Assembly: GCA_902476765.1 (NCBI GenBank)
Contig: CABSEJ010000002.1
Span: 1 to 64,000 of the forward strand
Source of the DNA: an uncultured Blautia sp.
Lineage (GTDB): Bacteria > Bacillota > Clostridia > Lachnospirales > Lachnospiraceae
Direction: 5' to 3'
DNA length: 64,000 nt
Shown: piece by piece, positions 26,515 through 36,288 of the stretch
How the letters are laid out: each line of letters opens with the position of its first letter
Position numbering within the stretch: the first letter of the stretch is position 1
Notes under the pieces: generated by a model
Seen by the model: the letters and a program-made list of their open reading frames with translations, nothing else
Database searches by the model: none
Told to the model about the DNA's origin: nothing
Made by a program: the position numbers and the translations under genes

Positions 26515-27561
26515 CTAGGAATCCTCTTTCTTATCAATATAACTTTTTCTTAATTGTCCACAGGCCCCGTCTATATCCCGGCCCATTTCTCTTCTAATAG
26601 TAACATTTATTTGGTATTTTTCAAGTTTATTTTGAAATTTCTCTATAACTTTTTTCTCCGACTGAACAAAATTCCGCTCTTTTATGGGATTTACAGGAAT
26701 CAGATTTACATGGCAGCAAAGCCCCTGAAGCAGCATGGCCAGGCGGTAAGCGTCCTCCTGGCTGTCGTTTTCTCCACCCACCAGGCTATATTCAAAAGTG
26801 ATTCTTCTGCCGGTTTTTTCAAAATATTTCCTGCATGCCTCCAGCACTTCTTCTATAGAATATTTCTTTGCAATGGGCATAAGTTTTTCTCTTTTTTCCT
26901 GAGTAGAGGCGTGAAGAGAAATGGCCAGTGTTATCTGAAGCCCCTCCTCTGCCAACTCATAAATCCTTGGCACCAGGCCGCAGGTAGATACCGTAATGTT
27001 TCTCTGGCTGATATGAAGGCCATTCTCATCAGTAAGCATATAAAGGAAGCCCAAAAGATTTTCATAGTTATCCAAAGGTTCTCCGGTTCCCATGACTACT
27101 ACATTGGACACCCGCTCCCCGGACAGCTTCTGAATTTTATATACCTGGTCCAGCATTTCCGAGGGTGTCAGATTCCTGGTCCAGCCTCCGATGGTGGAAG
27201 CGCAGAACCTGCAGCCCATTTTGCAGCCCACCTGAGAAGATATACATACGCTGTTCCCATGCTTATATTTCATCAGCACACTTTCTACCACATTACCGTC
27301 TCCCAGGGCAAACAGATATTTCTGGGTCCCATCCAGCTTAGAAGTCTGAACTTCCAGCGCCTTCAGAGATACCAGGGGAAATCCGGCTTTTAATTTATCT
27401 TTTAAAGCCCCGGACAGGTTGGTCATTTCCCCGTAATCTGCCGCCAGCTTTTTGTGCATCCATTCATAAAGCTGTTTGGCCCGGAAGGCCTTTTCTCCCA
27501 GACTGGCCATGGTTCCCTTCAGTTCCTCCAGGCTTTGGGATTTTATATCTAACTGTTCCAT
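26515..27561 (-). CDS. rlmN: Dual-specificity 23S rRNA/tRNA adenine C2-methyltransferase
   Basis: Radical-SAM enzyme methylating A2503 of 23S rRNA and A37 of some tRNAs. The cluster motif Cys113-x3-Cys117-x2-Cys120 (CKMGCRFC) is present, as are GTGEPLDNYEN and the C-terminal catalytic Cys338 in DIDGACGQL. The 348-residue length fits. Its ATG lies inside the end of rsmB (13-base overlap), and stp follows directly. Confidence 0.96.
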   Translation of the reverse strand: MEQLDIKSQSLEELKGTMASLGEKAFRAKQLYEWMHKKLAADYGEMTNLSGALKDKLKAGFPLVSLKALEVQTSKLDGTQKYLFALGDGNVVESVLMKYKHGNSVCISSQVGCKMGCRFCASTIGGWTRNLTPSEMLDQVYKIQKLSGERVSNVVVMGTGEPLDNYENLLGFLYMLTDENGLHISQRNITVSTCGLVPRIYELAEEGLQITLAISLHASTQEKREKLMPIAKKYSIEEVLEACRKYFEKTGRRITFEYSLVGGENDSQEDAYRLAMLLQGLCCHVNLIPVNPIKERNFVQSEKKVIEKFQNKLEKYQINVTIRREMGRDIDGACGQLRKSYIDKKEDS

Positions 27562-28913
27562 TCTTTCTTCCTCTTTAATCTTGCAATAAAAAACCCGTCA
27601 CATTTGTGGACTCCGGGTAAAAGCTGAAGATAGCCTTCCCTGGCCGTGTCGCCGTGAAGCTCCTGGCATAAATATGGCTCCAGGCTGTCCAGCTCATAAG
27701 GATAATTCTGGGTAAACCAGCGGATATTGTCCAGGTTTTCTTCTCTGCCTATGGTGCAGGTACTATATATCAAAGTACCTCCCGGTTTCACATAGGTAGA
27801 AGCCTGCTCCAGTATTTTTCTCTGGAGATTTACCAAATCCCTGATTTTACCCGGACTCATTTTATATTTAATGTCCTTTTTCCGTCCTATAACTCCCAGA
27901 CCGGAGCAAGGCAAATCTGCCAGCACAATGTCTGCCTTTTCCAGGGATTCCCCATCCAGCTCTGTGGCATCTTTCTCCGCAACCACTACATTCAGGAAAT
28001 TTTGGCGAATGGCGTTTTCCCGAATCAGCTCTGTCTTTTCCCGGGAGATGTCTCTGGCCTCTACCCTTCCTGTTCCGTGAAGCTTGTCAGCCACGCACAG
28101 CGCCTTGCCTCCCGGTGCAGCGCACAAATCTATCACATAATCTCCCTCTTTTGGATTCGCCGCCTCTCCCACCAGCATGGAGCTTACATCCTGAACCTGC
28201 AGACTTCCCATCCGGAAAGCTTTCAGTGCAGGAAGATAATCATAGCCTTTCAGATAATAGGCCCTTTTTACATAAGGTGCAGGCTCTGTCTCTACCCCCT
28301 CTTCTTTCAGGCTTTCCAATACAGCATCTTCCTCTACCTGGTATTCCCGAATACGAACTGTGGTGGGGCTTTCCTCCAGGAAGGCCTCTAAAATTTTCTC
28401 TGTTGTCTCAAAGCCATATTCCTCCAAAAAACGTTCTGTCAGCCATTTTGGCATGGAATATATAACAGAAAGGTATTCCACAGGCTTATCTTTTCCAGGA
28501 AAACGTATGCTGCCGTATTCCCTGGCAATCTTTCTTAAAACTCCGTTTACAAAACCGGTGAGATTGTAAAATCCCTTCTTTCTGGCCAGCTTTACTGCCT
28601 CATTGCACACAGCACTGTCCGGCACATTATCCATGTACAGCAGCTGGTACACACTGCTTCTCAAAAGCTCTCTGATTACAGGCTTCATCTTCTCTGCCGG
28701 CACTGTGGCAAACTGGTCTATGATATAATCCAGCCTCAGCCGGTATTCCAGGGTCCCTTCGCAGACTCTGGTGATAAAGGCTCTCTCCTGTTTCTCCAGG
28801 TACTGGTATTTTTCCAGGGTACTGCGGATAACCAGGTGGCTGTAGCGTCCTTCTCTGTTGATTTCCAGCAGAATCTCCAAAATCAATTCTCTTGTATTTA
28901 CCTTATTCATCAT
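27549..28913 (-). CDS. rsmB: 16S rRNA (cytosine(967)-C(5))-methyltransferase RsmB
   Basis: SAM-dependent methyltransferase fused to an N-terminal NusB-like RNA-binding domain (about 5-135). The catalytic part shows VIDLCAAPGGKA, ADLPCSGLGVIGRKKDIK with one catalytic cysteine, and YSTCTIGREEN with the other. The 454-residue length is standard. It sits between fmt and rlmN in a conserved run. Confidence 0.95.
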   Translation of the reverse strand: MMNKVNTRELILEILLEINREGRYSHLVIRSTLEKYQYLEKQERAFITRVCEGTLEYRLRLDYIIDQFATVPAEKMKPVIRELLRSSVYQLLYMDNVPDSAVCNEAVKLARKKGFYNLTGFVNGVLRKIAREYGSIRFPGKDKPVEYLSVIYSMPKWLTERFLEEYGFETTEKILEAFLEESPTTVRIREYQVEEDAVLESLKEEGVETEPAPYVKRAYYLKGYDYLPALKAFRMGSLQVQDVSSMLVGEAANPKEGDYVIDLCAAPGGKALCVADKLHGTGRVEARDISREKTELIRENAIRQNFLNVVVAEKDATELDGESLEKADIVLADLPCSGLGVIGRKKDIKYKMSPGKIRDLVNLQRKILEQASTYVKPGGTLIYSTCTIGREENLDNIRWFTQNYPYELDSLEPYLCQELHGDTAREGYLQLLPGVHKCDGFFIARLKRKKEWNS

Positions 28914-28961
28914 ATCTTATCCTACCCCTGTCTCTTGTTGGCATACTCCCTTTGTATAACC

Positions 28962-29897
28962 TTAGCCCAGACCTTCCCCTTCTTTCAGGGGATATCCTCT
29001 GAGAAAGGCTGCGGTGTCCATTCGTTTCTTCCCTTCAAGCTGCACCTCCTGGATATGGAGGATTCCATCTCCTGTAAGGACAGAAAATTCATCCTTGTCC
29101 ACCTGAAGAATCTGGCCCGGCTGTCCGTTTGGGCTGTCCCCTTCCTGGGCCCATGCTTTCCACAGCTTTAAGGTTTTTCCGTGAAGCCTGGTATAGGCGC
29201 TGGGCCAGGGATTCAGTCCCCGGATAAGCTGCTCTATCTTCTGTGCAGAGGTATTCCAATCCACCTCTCCCATTTTTTTATCAATCATAGAAGCATATGC
29301 CGTAGTGCTTTCCTCAGGCTGCTTCACCGGGCAAACCCTGCCCTCTTCCAAATCCTTCAAAACCTTTATGCACAGCCTGGCCCCTGCCTGGCTTAATTTA
29401 TCAAAAAGGCTGCCCCCTGTCTCTTCTCTGTCCAAAGGCACCACTACCTTATCCAGCATGTCTCCTGTATCCAGCCCCTCATCCATCTGCATGATGGTTA
29501 CGCCGGATTCCTTCTCCCCGTTAATAACCGCCCACTGAATAGGTGCGGCCCCCCGGTAGGCAGGAAGCAGGGATGCGTGAACATTGATGCAGCCATATCT
29601 GGGCAGTTCCAGAATCTCTTTTGTGATAATCTGTCCAAAAGCAGCCACCACAATCACATCCGGCTTCAAATCTCTCAAAGCTTCCACAAAATCAGGTTCT
29701 CTCACCCGTCTGGGCTGATATACCGGAATTTCGTGCTTCAAAGCCTCCTCCTTCACAGGAGTTGGAAGCAGGGTTTTTCCTCTTCCCTTGGGCTTGTCAG
29801 GCTGGGTTACCACAGCCACAACCTGATGGCCTGACGCTATCAGTTCCTGTAAAGTTCCCACGGCAAAATCCGGGGTTCCCATAAAGACTACTCTCAT
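28962..29897 (-). CDS. fmt: Methionyl-tRNA formyltransferase
   Basis: Formylates initiator Met-tRNA with 10-formyl-THF. The N-terminal domain carries VVFMGTPDFAVG, the catalytic region INVHASLLPAYRGAAPIQWAVINGE and GVTIMQMDEGLDTGD. The C-terminal OB-like domain includes RGLNPWPSAYT. The 311-residue length fits. ATG 29897 overlaps the def stop (ATGA), linking formylation and deformylation. Confidence 0.97.
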   Translation of the reverse strand: MRVVFMGTPDFAVGTLQELIASGHQVVAVVTQPDKPKGRGKTLLPTPVKEEALKHEIPVYQPRRVREPDFVEALRDLKPDVIVVAAFGQIITKEILELPRYGCINVHASLLPAYRGAAPIQWAVINGEKESGVTIMQMDEGLDTGDMLDKVVVPLDREETGGSLFDKLSQAGARLCIKVLKDLEEGRVCPVKQPEESTTAYASMIDKKMGEVDWNTSAQKIEQLIRGLNPWPSAYTRLHGKTLKLWKAWAQEGDSPNGQPGQILQVDKDEFSVLTGDGILHIQEVQLEGKKRMDTAAFLRGYPLKEGEGLG

Positions 29898-30373
29898 GCA
29901 TCGTCCTCCTCATAATTGTTGCGGCGAAGCTCTCCCTCCACCAGCTCTGTATATAATTTTCCGTGAAGATGGTCTGTCTCATGGCAGATGGCTCTGGCCA
30001 GAAGCTCTGTACCCTCCAGAACAATTTCTTCCATGTTTTCGTTGAGAGCTTTTACCTTCACATAATTTGGCCTTGTAACAGTACCGCTCATTCCCGGAAC
30101 GCTGAGGCAGCCTTCATCTCCGGTCTGAGACCCTGAGGTTTCCACAATTTCCGGGTTAATCAGTACATGGGGATCCTCCCCTGTGGTGTCGATAACCACA
30201 ATCTGCTTTAAGATTCCCACCTGTGGGGCAGCCAGCCCTACCCCGTAGGCATCGTACATGGTATCAAGCATATCCCCAATCAGCTCCTGAATCTTAGGGG
30301 TCATTTTCTCTACCTTTCTACACTCCTTGGTTAAAATAGAATCTCCTTCTACTCTGATATTTCTAAGCGCCAT
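29894..30373 (-). CDS. def: Peptide deformylase
   Basis: Removes the N-formyl group from nascent peptides at the ribosome exit. Three family motifs are intact: GVGLAAPQVG, EGCLSVPG (metal-binding Cys) and ICHETDHLHG (HExxH). The 159-residue length is normal. ATG 30373 follows AAAGGGAGG. It lies between priA and fmt. Confidence 0.97.
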   Translation of the reverse strand: MALRNIRVEGDSILTKECRKVEKMTPKIQELIGDMLDTMYDAYGVGLAAPQVGILKQIVVIDTTGEDPHVLINPEIVETSGSQTGDEGCLSVPGMSGTVTRPNYVKVKALNENMEEIVLEGTELLARAICHETDHLHGKLYTELVEGELRRNNYEEDDA

Positions 30374-30418
30374 TTTCTTGGCCTCCCTTTCTCCTATGGT
30401 TTAATTATTCTATTTTTT

Positions 30419-32644
30419 CTATGCATTAAAATCAAACTGTATAGATATCTTTCGAAATCCACTGTTTATCTCTATATATTTTTCCAGCGCATTTTTCAGC
30501 CGGACTAATATTTCTCTGTCTTGGTGGCGCATATAAAGCACCATGCGATACATGTCCTGGACTTTTGACACTGCTTCCGGAGCCGGCCCAATCAGCACCA
30601 AATCCTCTTTGGGATAGATTTTTTCTATAAATTTCCGGCAGTATTCCATAGCCTCTCTCAGATACTCTTCTTCCCCTGCGGCCCCCCGTATGGCAGCCAT
30701 AGCCGCTTTAGGCGGATAATTCAACAGGCTTCTGTAAACTATTTCTTCCTCATAGAAAGCCTGGTAATCCTGAGCTGCTGCAGCTTTTATGCTGTAATGC
30801 TCCGGATGGTAGGTCTGAATCACCGCCTCCCCCGGACGCTGTCCTCTTCCGGAACGTCCTACTGCCTGGATAAGAAGCTGAAAGGTTTTCTCTGCTGCCC
30901 GGTAGTCGCCGCTGCACAGAGACAAATCCGCTGCCAACACCCCTACCAGGGTCACATGGGGAAAATCATGTCCTTTTACAATCATCTGGGTGCCAATGAG
31001 AATGTCCGCCTCATGTCGGGAAAAAGCCGCCAGAATCCTTTCATGGTCGTTCTTTTTTCTGGTGGTATCTGCATCCATCCGCAGCACTCTGGCTCCCGGA
31101 AAGCTTTTTTGCACCAGACTTTCGATTTGCTGTGTCCCGGCCTTAAAGCCTCCGATATAGGGCGAGCCGCAGGAGGGACAAACCTTTACATCCGGTCTTT
31201 CATAGCCGCAGTAGTGACAGATAAGCTTCCCGTTTCTGTGTGAAGTAAGAGATACGTCACAATGAGGACACTTCATCACATGGCCGCAGGAACGGCAGGT
31301 GACAAAGCCGGTGTATCCTCTCCTGTTGAGAAACAAGATAATCTGCTCTTTCCGTCCAAGCCTTTCTCTGATTTTCTCTGTCAGCAGACTGCTGAAAATA
31401 GAACGGTTTCCTGTCTTTAGCTCTTCCCTCAAATCCACCACAGAAACCTGAGGCAGGGTTCTGCCCCCATATCTTCCTTCCAGCAGAACCAGCCGGTACT
31501 CCCCTGTCTGGGTTTTGTAATAACTTTCTACACTGGGAGATGCAGAGCCCATAACAACATAGGCACCCTCTGTCTTCCCTCTTTGGATGGCAGTCTCTCT
31601 GGCATGATAGCAAGGGGTTTTCTCACTTTTATAGGAACCTTCATGCTCCTCGTCTATGAGAATCAATCCCAGGTTGGGAAATGGCGTAAACAGTGCAGAC
31701 CGAGGGCCGATAACAATAGATGCCCGGCCTGACTTGGCTCTCTCAAACTGGTCAAACCGCTCTCCCTGGGACATCCTGGAATGAATCAGGGACACGCAGT
31801 CTCCAAATCTGGCATAGAACCTGGACACATTCTGATAAGTAAGGGCTATCTCCGGAATCAGCAGGATTACCTGTTTTCCCCGGGCCAGCACTCTGTCCAT
31901 CAATTCCATATATACCTCTGTCTTTCCGCTGCCTGTCACTCCCTTGATAAGACAGGGTCTTGGATTCTCTCTGGTCCACTCTTCCAAAATCTCCTTCACA
32001 GCCCGGCCCTGGTCCTGGTTCAGGCTGACTTTACGGGCTTTAGGCAATACTTCCGGAAGAGGCGTCCGAAAGAGGCGTTCCCTTTCCAACGCCACAAGAC
32101 CTTCCTTTTCAAATCCCTGTATCACGGAAGAGGAAATCTTCAGTTCCTTCAGAGCCCGGCTGTATTCCAGACTTCCCTCCTCCATAAGAGCTTCCAAAAG
32201 CCTGGCCTTGGCTTTATAATGTTTTTTCTCGTACCGGGCCAAAAGCTCCTTACACTCCTCTTCCCCTGCCTTCAGACAGAGCAGCCGCTTCTCCTGGGCC
32301 GCTGACTTTTCTTTTACAGGCAGTACGGTTTTCAGCGCCTGGTTCATGGTTGAACCGTAGTTTCTGGCTATCCATCCTGCCAAGGCTATAAGCCGGGATT
32401 CAATGGGAATCCCCCGCTCCTCCACAGACTTGATGTCCTTGATTCTGGAAGGATCCAGCTTTGGTTCCTGAGAAATTCCTATGATATACCCTGTAATTTC
32501 CCGCTTTCCCTTTCCAAAGGGTATCCGCACCAGACTTCCCAACACCGCCTTTTTCTCAAGCTGGGGGGGAATCCTGTATTGAAAGCTTTTATCTAATTTT
32601 TCCTGGGAAATGTCCACAATAATATCTGCGTAATAAACCTTCAT
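30419..32644 (-). CDS. priA: Primosomal replication-restart helicase PriA
   Basis: 3'-5' DNA helicase that reloads the replisome at stalled forks. N-terminal DNA-binding domain, then helicase motifs GVTGSGKTEVYMEL (Walker A), LILIDEEHEGSYK (DEEH box), a zinc region with four CxxC pairs (CRSCG, CPHC, CHYCG, CPSCG), and late motifs ADILIGTQMIVKGHDFP and QAVGRSGRG. The 741-residue length fits. The start ATG directly follows the murE stop codon. Confidence 0.97.
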   Translation of the reverse strand: MKVYYADIIVDISQEKLDKSFQYRIPPQLEKKAVLGSLVRIPFGKGKREITGYIIGISQEPKLDPSRIKDIKSVEERGIPIESRLIALAGWIARNYGSTMNQALKTVLPVKEKSAAQEKRLLCLKAGEEECKELLARYEKKHYKAKARLLEALMEEGSLEYSRALKELKISSSVIQGFEKEGLVALERERLFRTPLPEVLPKARKVSLNQDQGRAVKEILEEWTRENPRPCLIKGVTGSGKTEVYMELMDRVLARGKQVILLIPEIALTYQNVSRFYARFGDCVSLIHSRMSQGERFDQFERAKSGRASIVIGPRSALFTPFPNLGLILIDEEHEGSYKSEKTPCYHARETAIQRGKTEGAYVVMGSASPSVESYYKTQTGEYRLVLLEGRYGGRTLPQVSVVDLREELKTGNRSIFSSLLTEKIRERLGRKEQIILFLNRRGYTGFVTCRSCGHVMKCPHCDVSLTSHRNGKLICHYCGYERPDVKVCPSCGSPYIGGFKAGTQQIESLVQKSFPGARVLRMDADTTRKKNDHERILAAFSRHEADILIGTQMIVKGHDFPHVTLVGVLAADLSLCSGDYRAAEKTFQLLIQAVGRSGRGQRPGEAVIQTYHPEHYSIKAAAAQDYQAFYEEEIVYRSLLNYPPKAAMAAIRGAAGEEEYLREAMEYCRKFIEKIYPKEDLVLIGPAPEAVSKVQDMYRMVLYMRHQDREILVRLKNALEKYIEINSGFRKISIQFDFNA

Positions 32645-34117
32645 TTATCCTCTTTTTTTATCTTCCTCCAGGATTTCCTGAATCAGCACCCGCTCATCCA
32701 TGGGATACTTCTTTCCCTTAATTTCCTGGTAATCCTCATGGCCTTTCCCTGCCAGAACAATAATGTCCCCTGGCTGTCCATGATGAATAGCATAGGCAAT
32801 AGCCTCTTTGCGGTCAATGATTTCCACATATTTTCCCTCTGTCCTGCCTATGCCTGTTTTAATATCGTTAATAATGGCCTGGGGATCTTCGTTTCTGGGA
32901 TTATCTGACGTAATGATGGTTAAATCTGCCAGTTTTCCCGACACCTCTCCCATCTCATATCTGCGCAGTTTGGAACGGTTTCCGCCGCAGCCGAAAAGGC
33001 AGACCAGACGGTTCGGCCTATATTCCTTCAATGTCATCAGCAGACTTTCCAGGCTCATGGCATTGTGGGCATAGTCAATCATCAGAGTAAACTCTTCTGA
33101 AACCTTCACCATTTCGATTCTGCCCTTTACCTTGGCATTTTTCAAGGCCCTCTGAATATTTTCTTCTGTTACTCCAAAATGACGGCATACCGCAATAGCC
33201 GTGAGAGAATTATAAACGCTGAATTTTCCCGGCAAGTCAATTTCCACCGGAAAATCCATAAGACCTTTTACCTGATAGGCGATTCCCAGAGTACCCTTTC
33301 CTGTTACCAAATGGGTATTTTCAGCCCGCAAATCTGCTTCCGGTGAAAATCCAAAGGTTTCCACCTGACAGGTATGCCCTTCCAGAAGTTTGTCTAAATG
33401 CTGGTCGTCTCCGTTAAAAATACCTATTTTACACTGCTGAAACAGCAGACTTTTACAGTGGAGATAATCCTGAAAATCTTTATGCTCATTAGGTCCTATA
33501 TGGTCCGGTTCAATATTGGTAAAAATACCGATATCAAAAACAAATCCAGCAGTACGGTGGAGCATCAGTCCCTGAGAGGAAACCTCCATTACCACGCTGT
33601 CACACCCGGCCTCTGCCATCTGGGCAAAATACTGCTGCACCAGATAAGATTCCGGGGTGGTATTGGCCGCAGGTATATGCTCATCTCCGATAATGGTCTC
33701 AATGGTACCGATAAGCCCTGTCTTATGTCCTGCGTTTTCCAGAATAGATTTTACCAGGTATGTGGTGGTAGTTTTTCCCTTAGTTCCTGTAATACCTATT
33801 GTTTTCAGCTTTTCCGCCGGATGGTCAAACCAGGCCGCTGAAATACAGGCCATGGCATACCGGCTGTTCTCCACCTGAATCACTGTCACCTCTTCCGGCA
33901 CCTGTACCTTATCCTGTACAACCAGCACCGCAGCACCTTTTTCCGCTACTTCCCTGGCATAGGTATGGCCGTCGGACACGGCCCCTTTAATGCAAATAAA
34001 AAGAGAACCCTCTCCTGCCTTCCTGGAATCAAAAACAACTTCCCTGATTTCTCTATCTAAACTTCCCTGAAGGCATGTGTATTCCAGATTCTCTAATAAA
34101 TCTTTCAATTGTTTCAT
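32645..34117 (-). CDS. murE: UDP-MurNAc-L-Ala-D-Glu--meso-diaminopimelate ligase
   Basis: Adds the third residue to the wall peptide. Motifs include SRKAGEGSLFICIKG, P-loop GTKGKTTTTYL, NIEPDHIGPNEH, DYAHNAMSLE and SDNPRNEDP. The DNPR form is the one associated with meso-diaminopimelate rather than lysine specificity, which fits Clostridia. The 490-residue length is normal. AAGGAGGGG precedes ATG 34117. It appears to head the long housekeeping run down to prkC. No firm promoter was found in the 178-base space upstream, which holds a structured repeat. Confidence 0.95.
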   Translation of the reverse strand: MKQLKDLLENLEYTCLQGSLDREIREVVFDSRKAGEGSLFICIKGAVSDGHTYAREVAEKGAAVLVVQDKVQVPEEVTVIQVENSRYAMACISAAWFDHPAEKLKTIGITGTKGKTTTTYLVKSILENAGHKTGLIGTIETIIGDEHIPAANTTPESYLVQQYFAQMAEAGCDSVVMEVSSQGLMLHRTAGFVFDIGIFTNIEPDHIGPNEHKDFQDYLHCKSLLFQQCKIGIFNGDDQHLDKLLEGHTCQVETFGFSPEADLRAENTHLVTGKGTLGIAYQVKGLMDFPVEIDLPGKFSVYNSLTAIAVCRHFGVTEENIQRALKNAKVKGRIEMVKVSEEFTLMIDYAHNAMSLESLLMTLKEYRPNRLVCLFGCGGNRSKLRRYEMGEVSGKLADLTIITSDNPRNEDPQAIINDIKTGIGRTEGKYVEIIDRKEAIAYAIHHGQPGDIIVLAGKGHEDYQEIKGKKYPMDERVLIQEILEEDKKRG

Positions 34118-34196
34118 TTTTGTTCCCCTCCTTGGGCTTCGGGGGCTATGGCTATCTATTTTATGTTTCCCGCCACAGCTCCCAATTTCTCATATT

Positions 34197-34293
34197 GATG
34201 TTGGGGTCAAAAGGTATTTTGACCCCCTTTGATACCGGATTGCTCCGCACGGTGTGCTCCCGCAATCCTCAAAAACATTCATAATTTGCTCAT
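34197..34293. repeat. 97-bp structured repeat, copy 1
   Basis: Identical, apart from one base near 34287, to the reverse complement of 40007-40103. Internally it forms two hairpins: GGGGTCAAAA-GGTA-TTTTGACCCC (34202-34225) and GGATTGC..GCAC-GGT-GTGC..GCAATCC (34237-34268). It lies between murE and dus, ending three bases from the dus stop codon. Confidence 0.85.
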
Positions 34294-34295
34294 AT

Positions 34296-35252
34296 TTAGA
34301 ATAACATAAAAAAAGTTGTGTCGCAATCTCTCTCCCGAAACAGTTCCTCCACAGCCTGCCTGTATTCCGTCAGCTTCTGGGCTTTTTTAATTTTTTTCAG
34401 ATACTTTTTGCTGTCCGGAAACAAATCGCCCATGTAAAACCACAATTCTTTCATTTTAAAAAGAGTGCTTCTGTCTCCGCTCATAACCTGCTCATATTCG
34501 CTGCACAGGGCATCATGGAAAGCTTTCAGCTTTTCCTTGGTCAAATTCTCTTCTCCCTTCAGCTCCCGGATTAAACATGGATTCCGCAGAAGTCCCCGGC
34601 CCAGCATCAGACTTTGTGTCTCTGGAAATTGTTCCGTAAATTCCCGGCACCGCTTCAGGGTAAACAAATCTCCGTTATAGCAAAGGGGACAATCCAGCTT
34701 CTGTCCTGCTTTTTGGAAGGCCTTCCAATCCGGCTGGTTTTTGTAATAATCCTTTAAAAGTCTGGGATGGATAATTAGCTCTTTCACCGGATATTTTTTG
34801 TAAATTTCCAGAAGTGTGTCAAACTCCTCCGGATTCTCTGTACCGATTCTGGTCTTAATGGAAATCTCTCCCTGAACATTTTCAAAAATTTCCGCCAGAA
34901 AGCGGTCTAATTTCTCCGGTTCCTCCAGAAATCCGGCTCCTTTTCCCTTGGACACTACAGTTCCTGACGGACAGCCCAGATTTAAATTGATTTCTCTGTA
35001 CCCATATTCCCAAAGCTCTCTGGCTGCCTGGCAGAACTCCTGGGCTTTGTTGGTGAGAATCTGGGGTACCAATCTGCAGCCCTCATTGTTTTCCGGAAGA
35101 ATATCCCTCCTCTCCCTGGGAGTCATTACCTTTTTACTTCCCGGGGAAATGAAAGGAGAAAAATATTTATCTATCCCCGGAAAAAATCTATGATGTGTCC
35201 TTCTGAATATATAACCTGTTATGCCCTCCATAGGGGCAAAATAATATTCCAT
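34296..35252 (-). CDS. tRNA-dihydrouridine synthase family protein
   Basis: Flavoenzyme reducing uridines in the tRNA D-loop. The N-terminus reads YYFAPMEGITGYIFR, then LVPQILTNKAQEF, the active-site block INLNLGCPSGTVVSKGKGAGFL with catalytic Cys, ISIKTRIG, LIIHPRLLKDYY and FMN-phosphate motif YNGDLF/LMLGRGLLRNP. The 318-residue length fits the Dus family. The exact uridine target is not predictable. The stop codon abuts the structured repeat, so the native 3' end may have been altered slightly. Confidence 0.88.
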   Translation of the reverse strand: MEYYFAPMEGITGYIFRRTHHRFFPGIDKYFSPFISPGSKKVMTPRERRDILPENNEGCRLVPQILTNKAQEFCQAARELWEYGYREINLNLGCPSGTVVSKGKGAGFLEEPEKLDRFLAEIFENVQGEISIKTRIGTENPEEFDTLLEIYKKYPVKELIIHPRLLKDYYKNQPDWKAFQKAGQKLDCPLCYNGDLFTLKRCREFTEQFPETQSLMLGRGLLRNPCLIRELKGEENLTKEKLKAFHDALCSEYEQVMSGDRSTLFKMKELWFYMGDLFPDSKKYLKKIKKAQKLTEYRQAVEELFRERDCDTTFFMLF

Positions 35253-35338
35253 ATCCTACTGCTCCTTATTATTCTTAAAGCATTATACGCAAACTATCTG
35301 GTTTTCATAAGGCTATGCCTGCGTCAGCAGACTTGGTT

Positions 35339-36173
35339 TTATGGTAAATTCTCCGGTAGTACATTATTTACGGAGTACCACTTCTGGGTAGGCTGGGAAA
35401 AATATACCACAATAGTATTTCCCGTTTCCTTTACGCTGCCTTCTGCCGGCCAGACAGGCATATCTTCCGCTGCCTGCAGGGCTTCCTCCATCTGTTCAGC
35501 AGAAGCCGGAAGCAGCACATATCCCTGGGTCTCCATAAAATCCCACATCCGGTAATTATTCCCGTCATCCCATGCAAAAAGAGAACCGCCTATGGTTCCG
35601 GCCTTTTCTATGGGCAGCCACAACGGCTGTAACAAATAAACAGATATTAGCCTGATAAACGCTGAAAGACAAGACCAAAAGAAGAAGAGCCGGCAGCAGC
35701 TTTTGCCTTTTCTCATTCTCTGCCGGCAAAGCCAGCACAAAGGCAAATGCACAGCACAACATTCCAAGGGAAACCTGAAAATTAAAATTAGAAAAATTCA
35801 GCATTTCTCCCGCCACGAAAGGAAGAGAAGAATAATACGCCAAAAAGAAAAATAAGGGCAGCTTTCTCGTTCTGCCTTCTCTTTTCCCATACAATCCAAA
35901 GCTGAAAACAACGGCCGAAGCATACCAGGCTGCCACAGCCAGAAAATCCCAGAGAAAAGGAATATATCTCCCGTTATCTGTAAGAAACAGATTCATCAGA
36001 TAGACTCTGAATCTGCCTTGGAGCAGCCACAAAAGAGAAGGCTGGCTTTCCAAAATCCAGGTATCCTCATCTATCCCCACGGTATGGGTAGTCAGCATAA
36101 AGCCAAAACACAGCAGGGTAAAACAAAACCCGGCCAGAATTATCTTCCTATTTTTCTTATAATAATTTTTCAT
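35339..36173 (-). pseudogene. GtrII-like glucosyltransferase family membrane protein, internally deleted
   Basis: The 5' part (36173 to about 35600) encodes ~195 residues: an N-terminal membrane helix, HTVGIDEDTW, NGRYIPFLWDF and several further helices, resembling the start of GtrII-type membrane glucosyltransferases. The frame then breaks. The recognisable C-terminal tail, FAWDDGNNYRMWDFMETQGY followed by AEDMPVWPAEGSVKETGNTIVVYFSQ, continues in a different frame to the stop at 35339. The middle, normally a few hundred residues of further membrane segments, is missing. One internal deletion with loss of frame explains this. Its Shine-Dalgarno is in a hairpin (36178-36210). Confidence 0.65.
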
Positions 36174-36177
36174 GTAA

Positions 36178-36210
36178 ATACCCCTCGCTTTTTCTTTTTA
36201 CGAGGGGTAT
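36178..36210 (-). other. Hairpin overlapping the ribosome site of the GtrII-like remnant
   Basis: ATACCCCTCG (36178-36187) and CGAGGGGTAT (36201-36210) form a perfect 10-bp stem with a 13-base A/T loop. On the minus strand its 3' arm carries the GAGGGG that would serve as ribosome site for ATG 36173. It may instead be a weak terminator for the upstream exporter gene, but only TATTTA follows it. Confidence 0.5.
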
Positions 36211-36288
36211 TATACCATGGGTTTCATCATTTCTCTATAAAAGATTTCTGTATCCTAAGCAATGATTTTTTATAAATAAGCTGGCAAT

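Noticed and set aside
31257..31613. 118-residue minus-strand frame within priA
   Set aside because: It lies in an alternative frame of priA, whose helicase and zinc motifs are continuous through the region.
34075..34284. Small plus-strand open frame near murE
   Set aside because: It reads through the structured repeat and the murE 5' end; the repeat-derived residues have no protein features.
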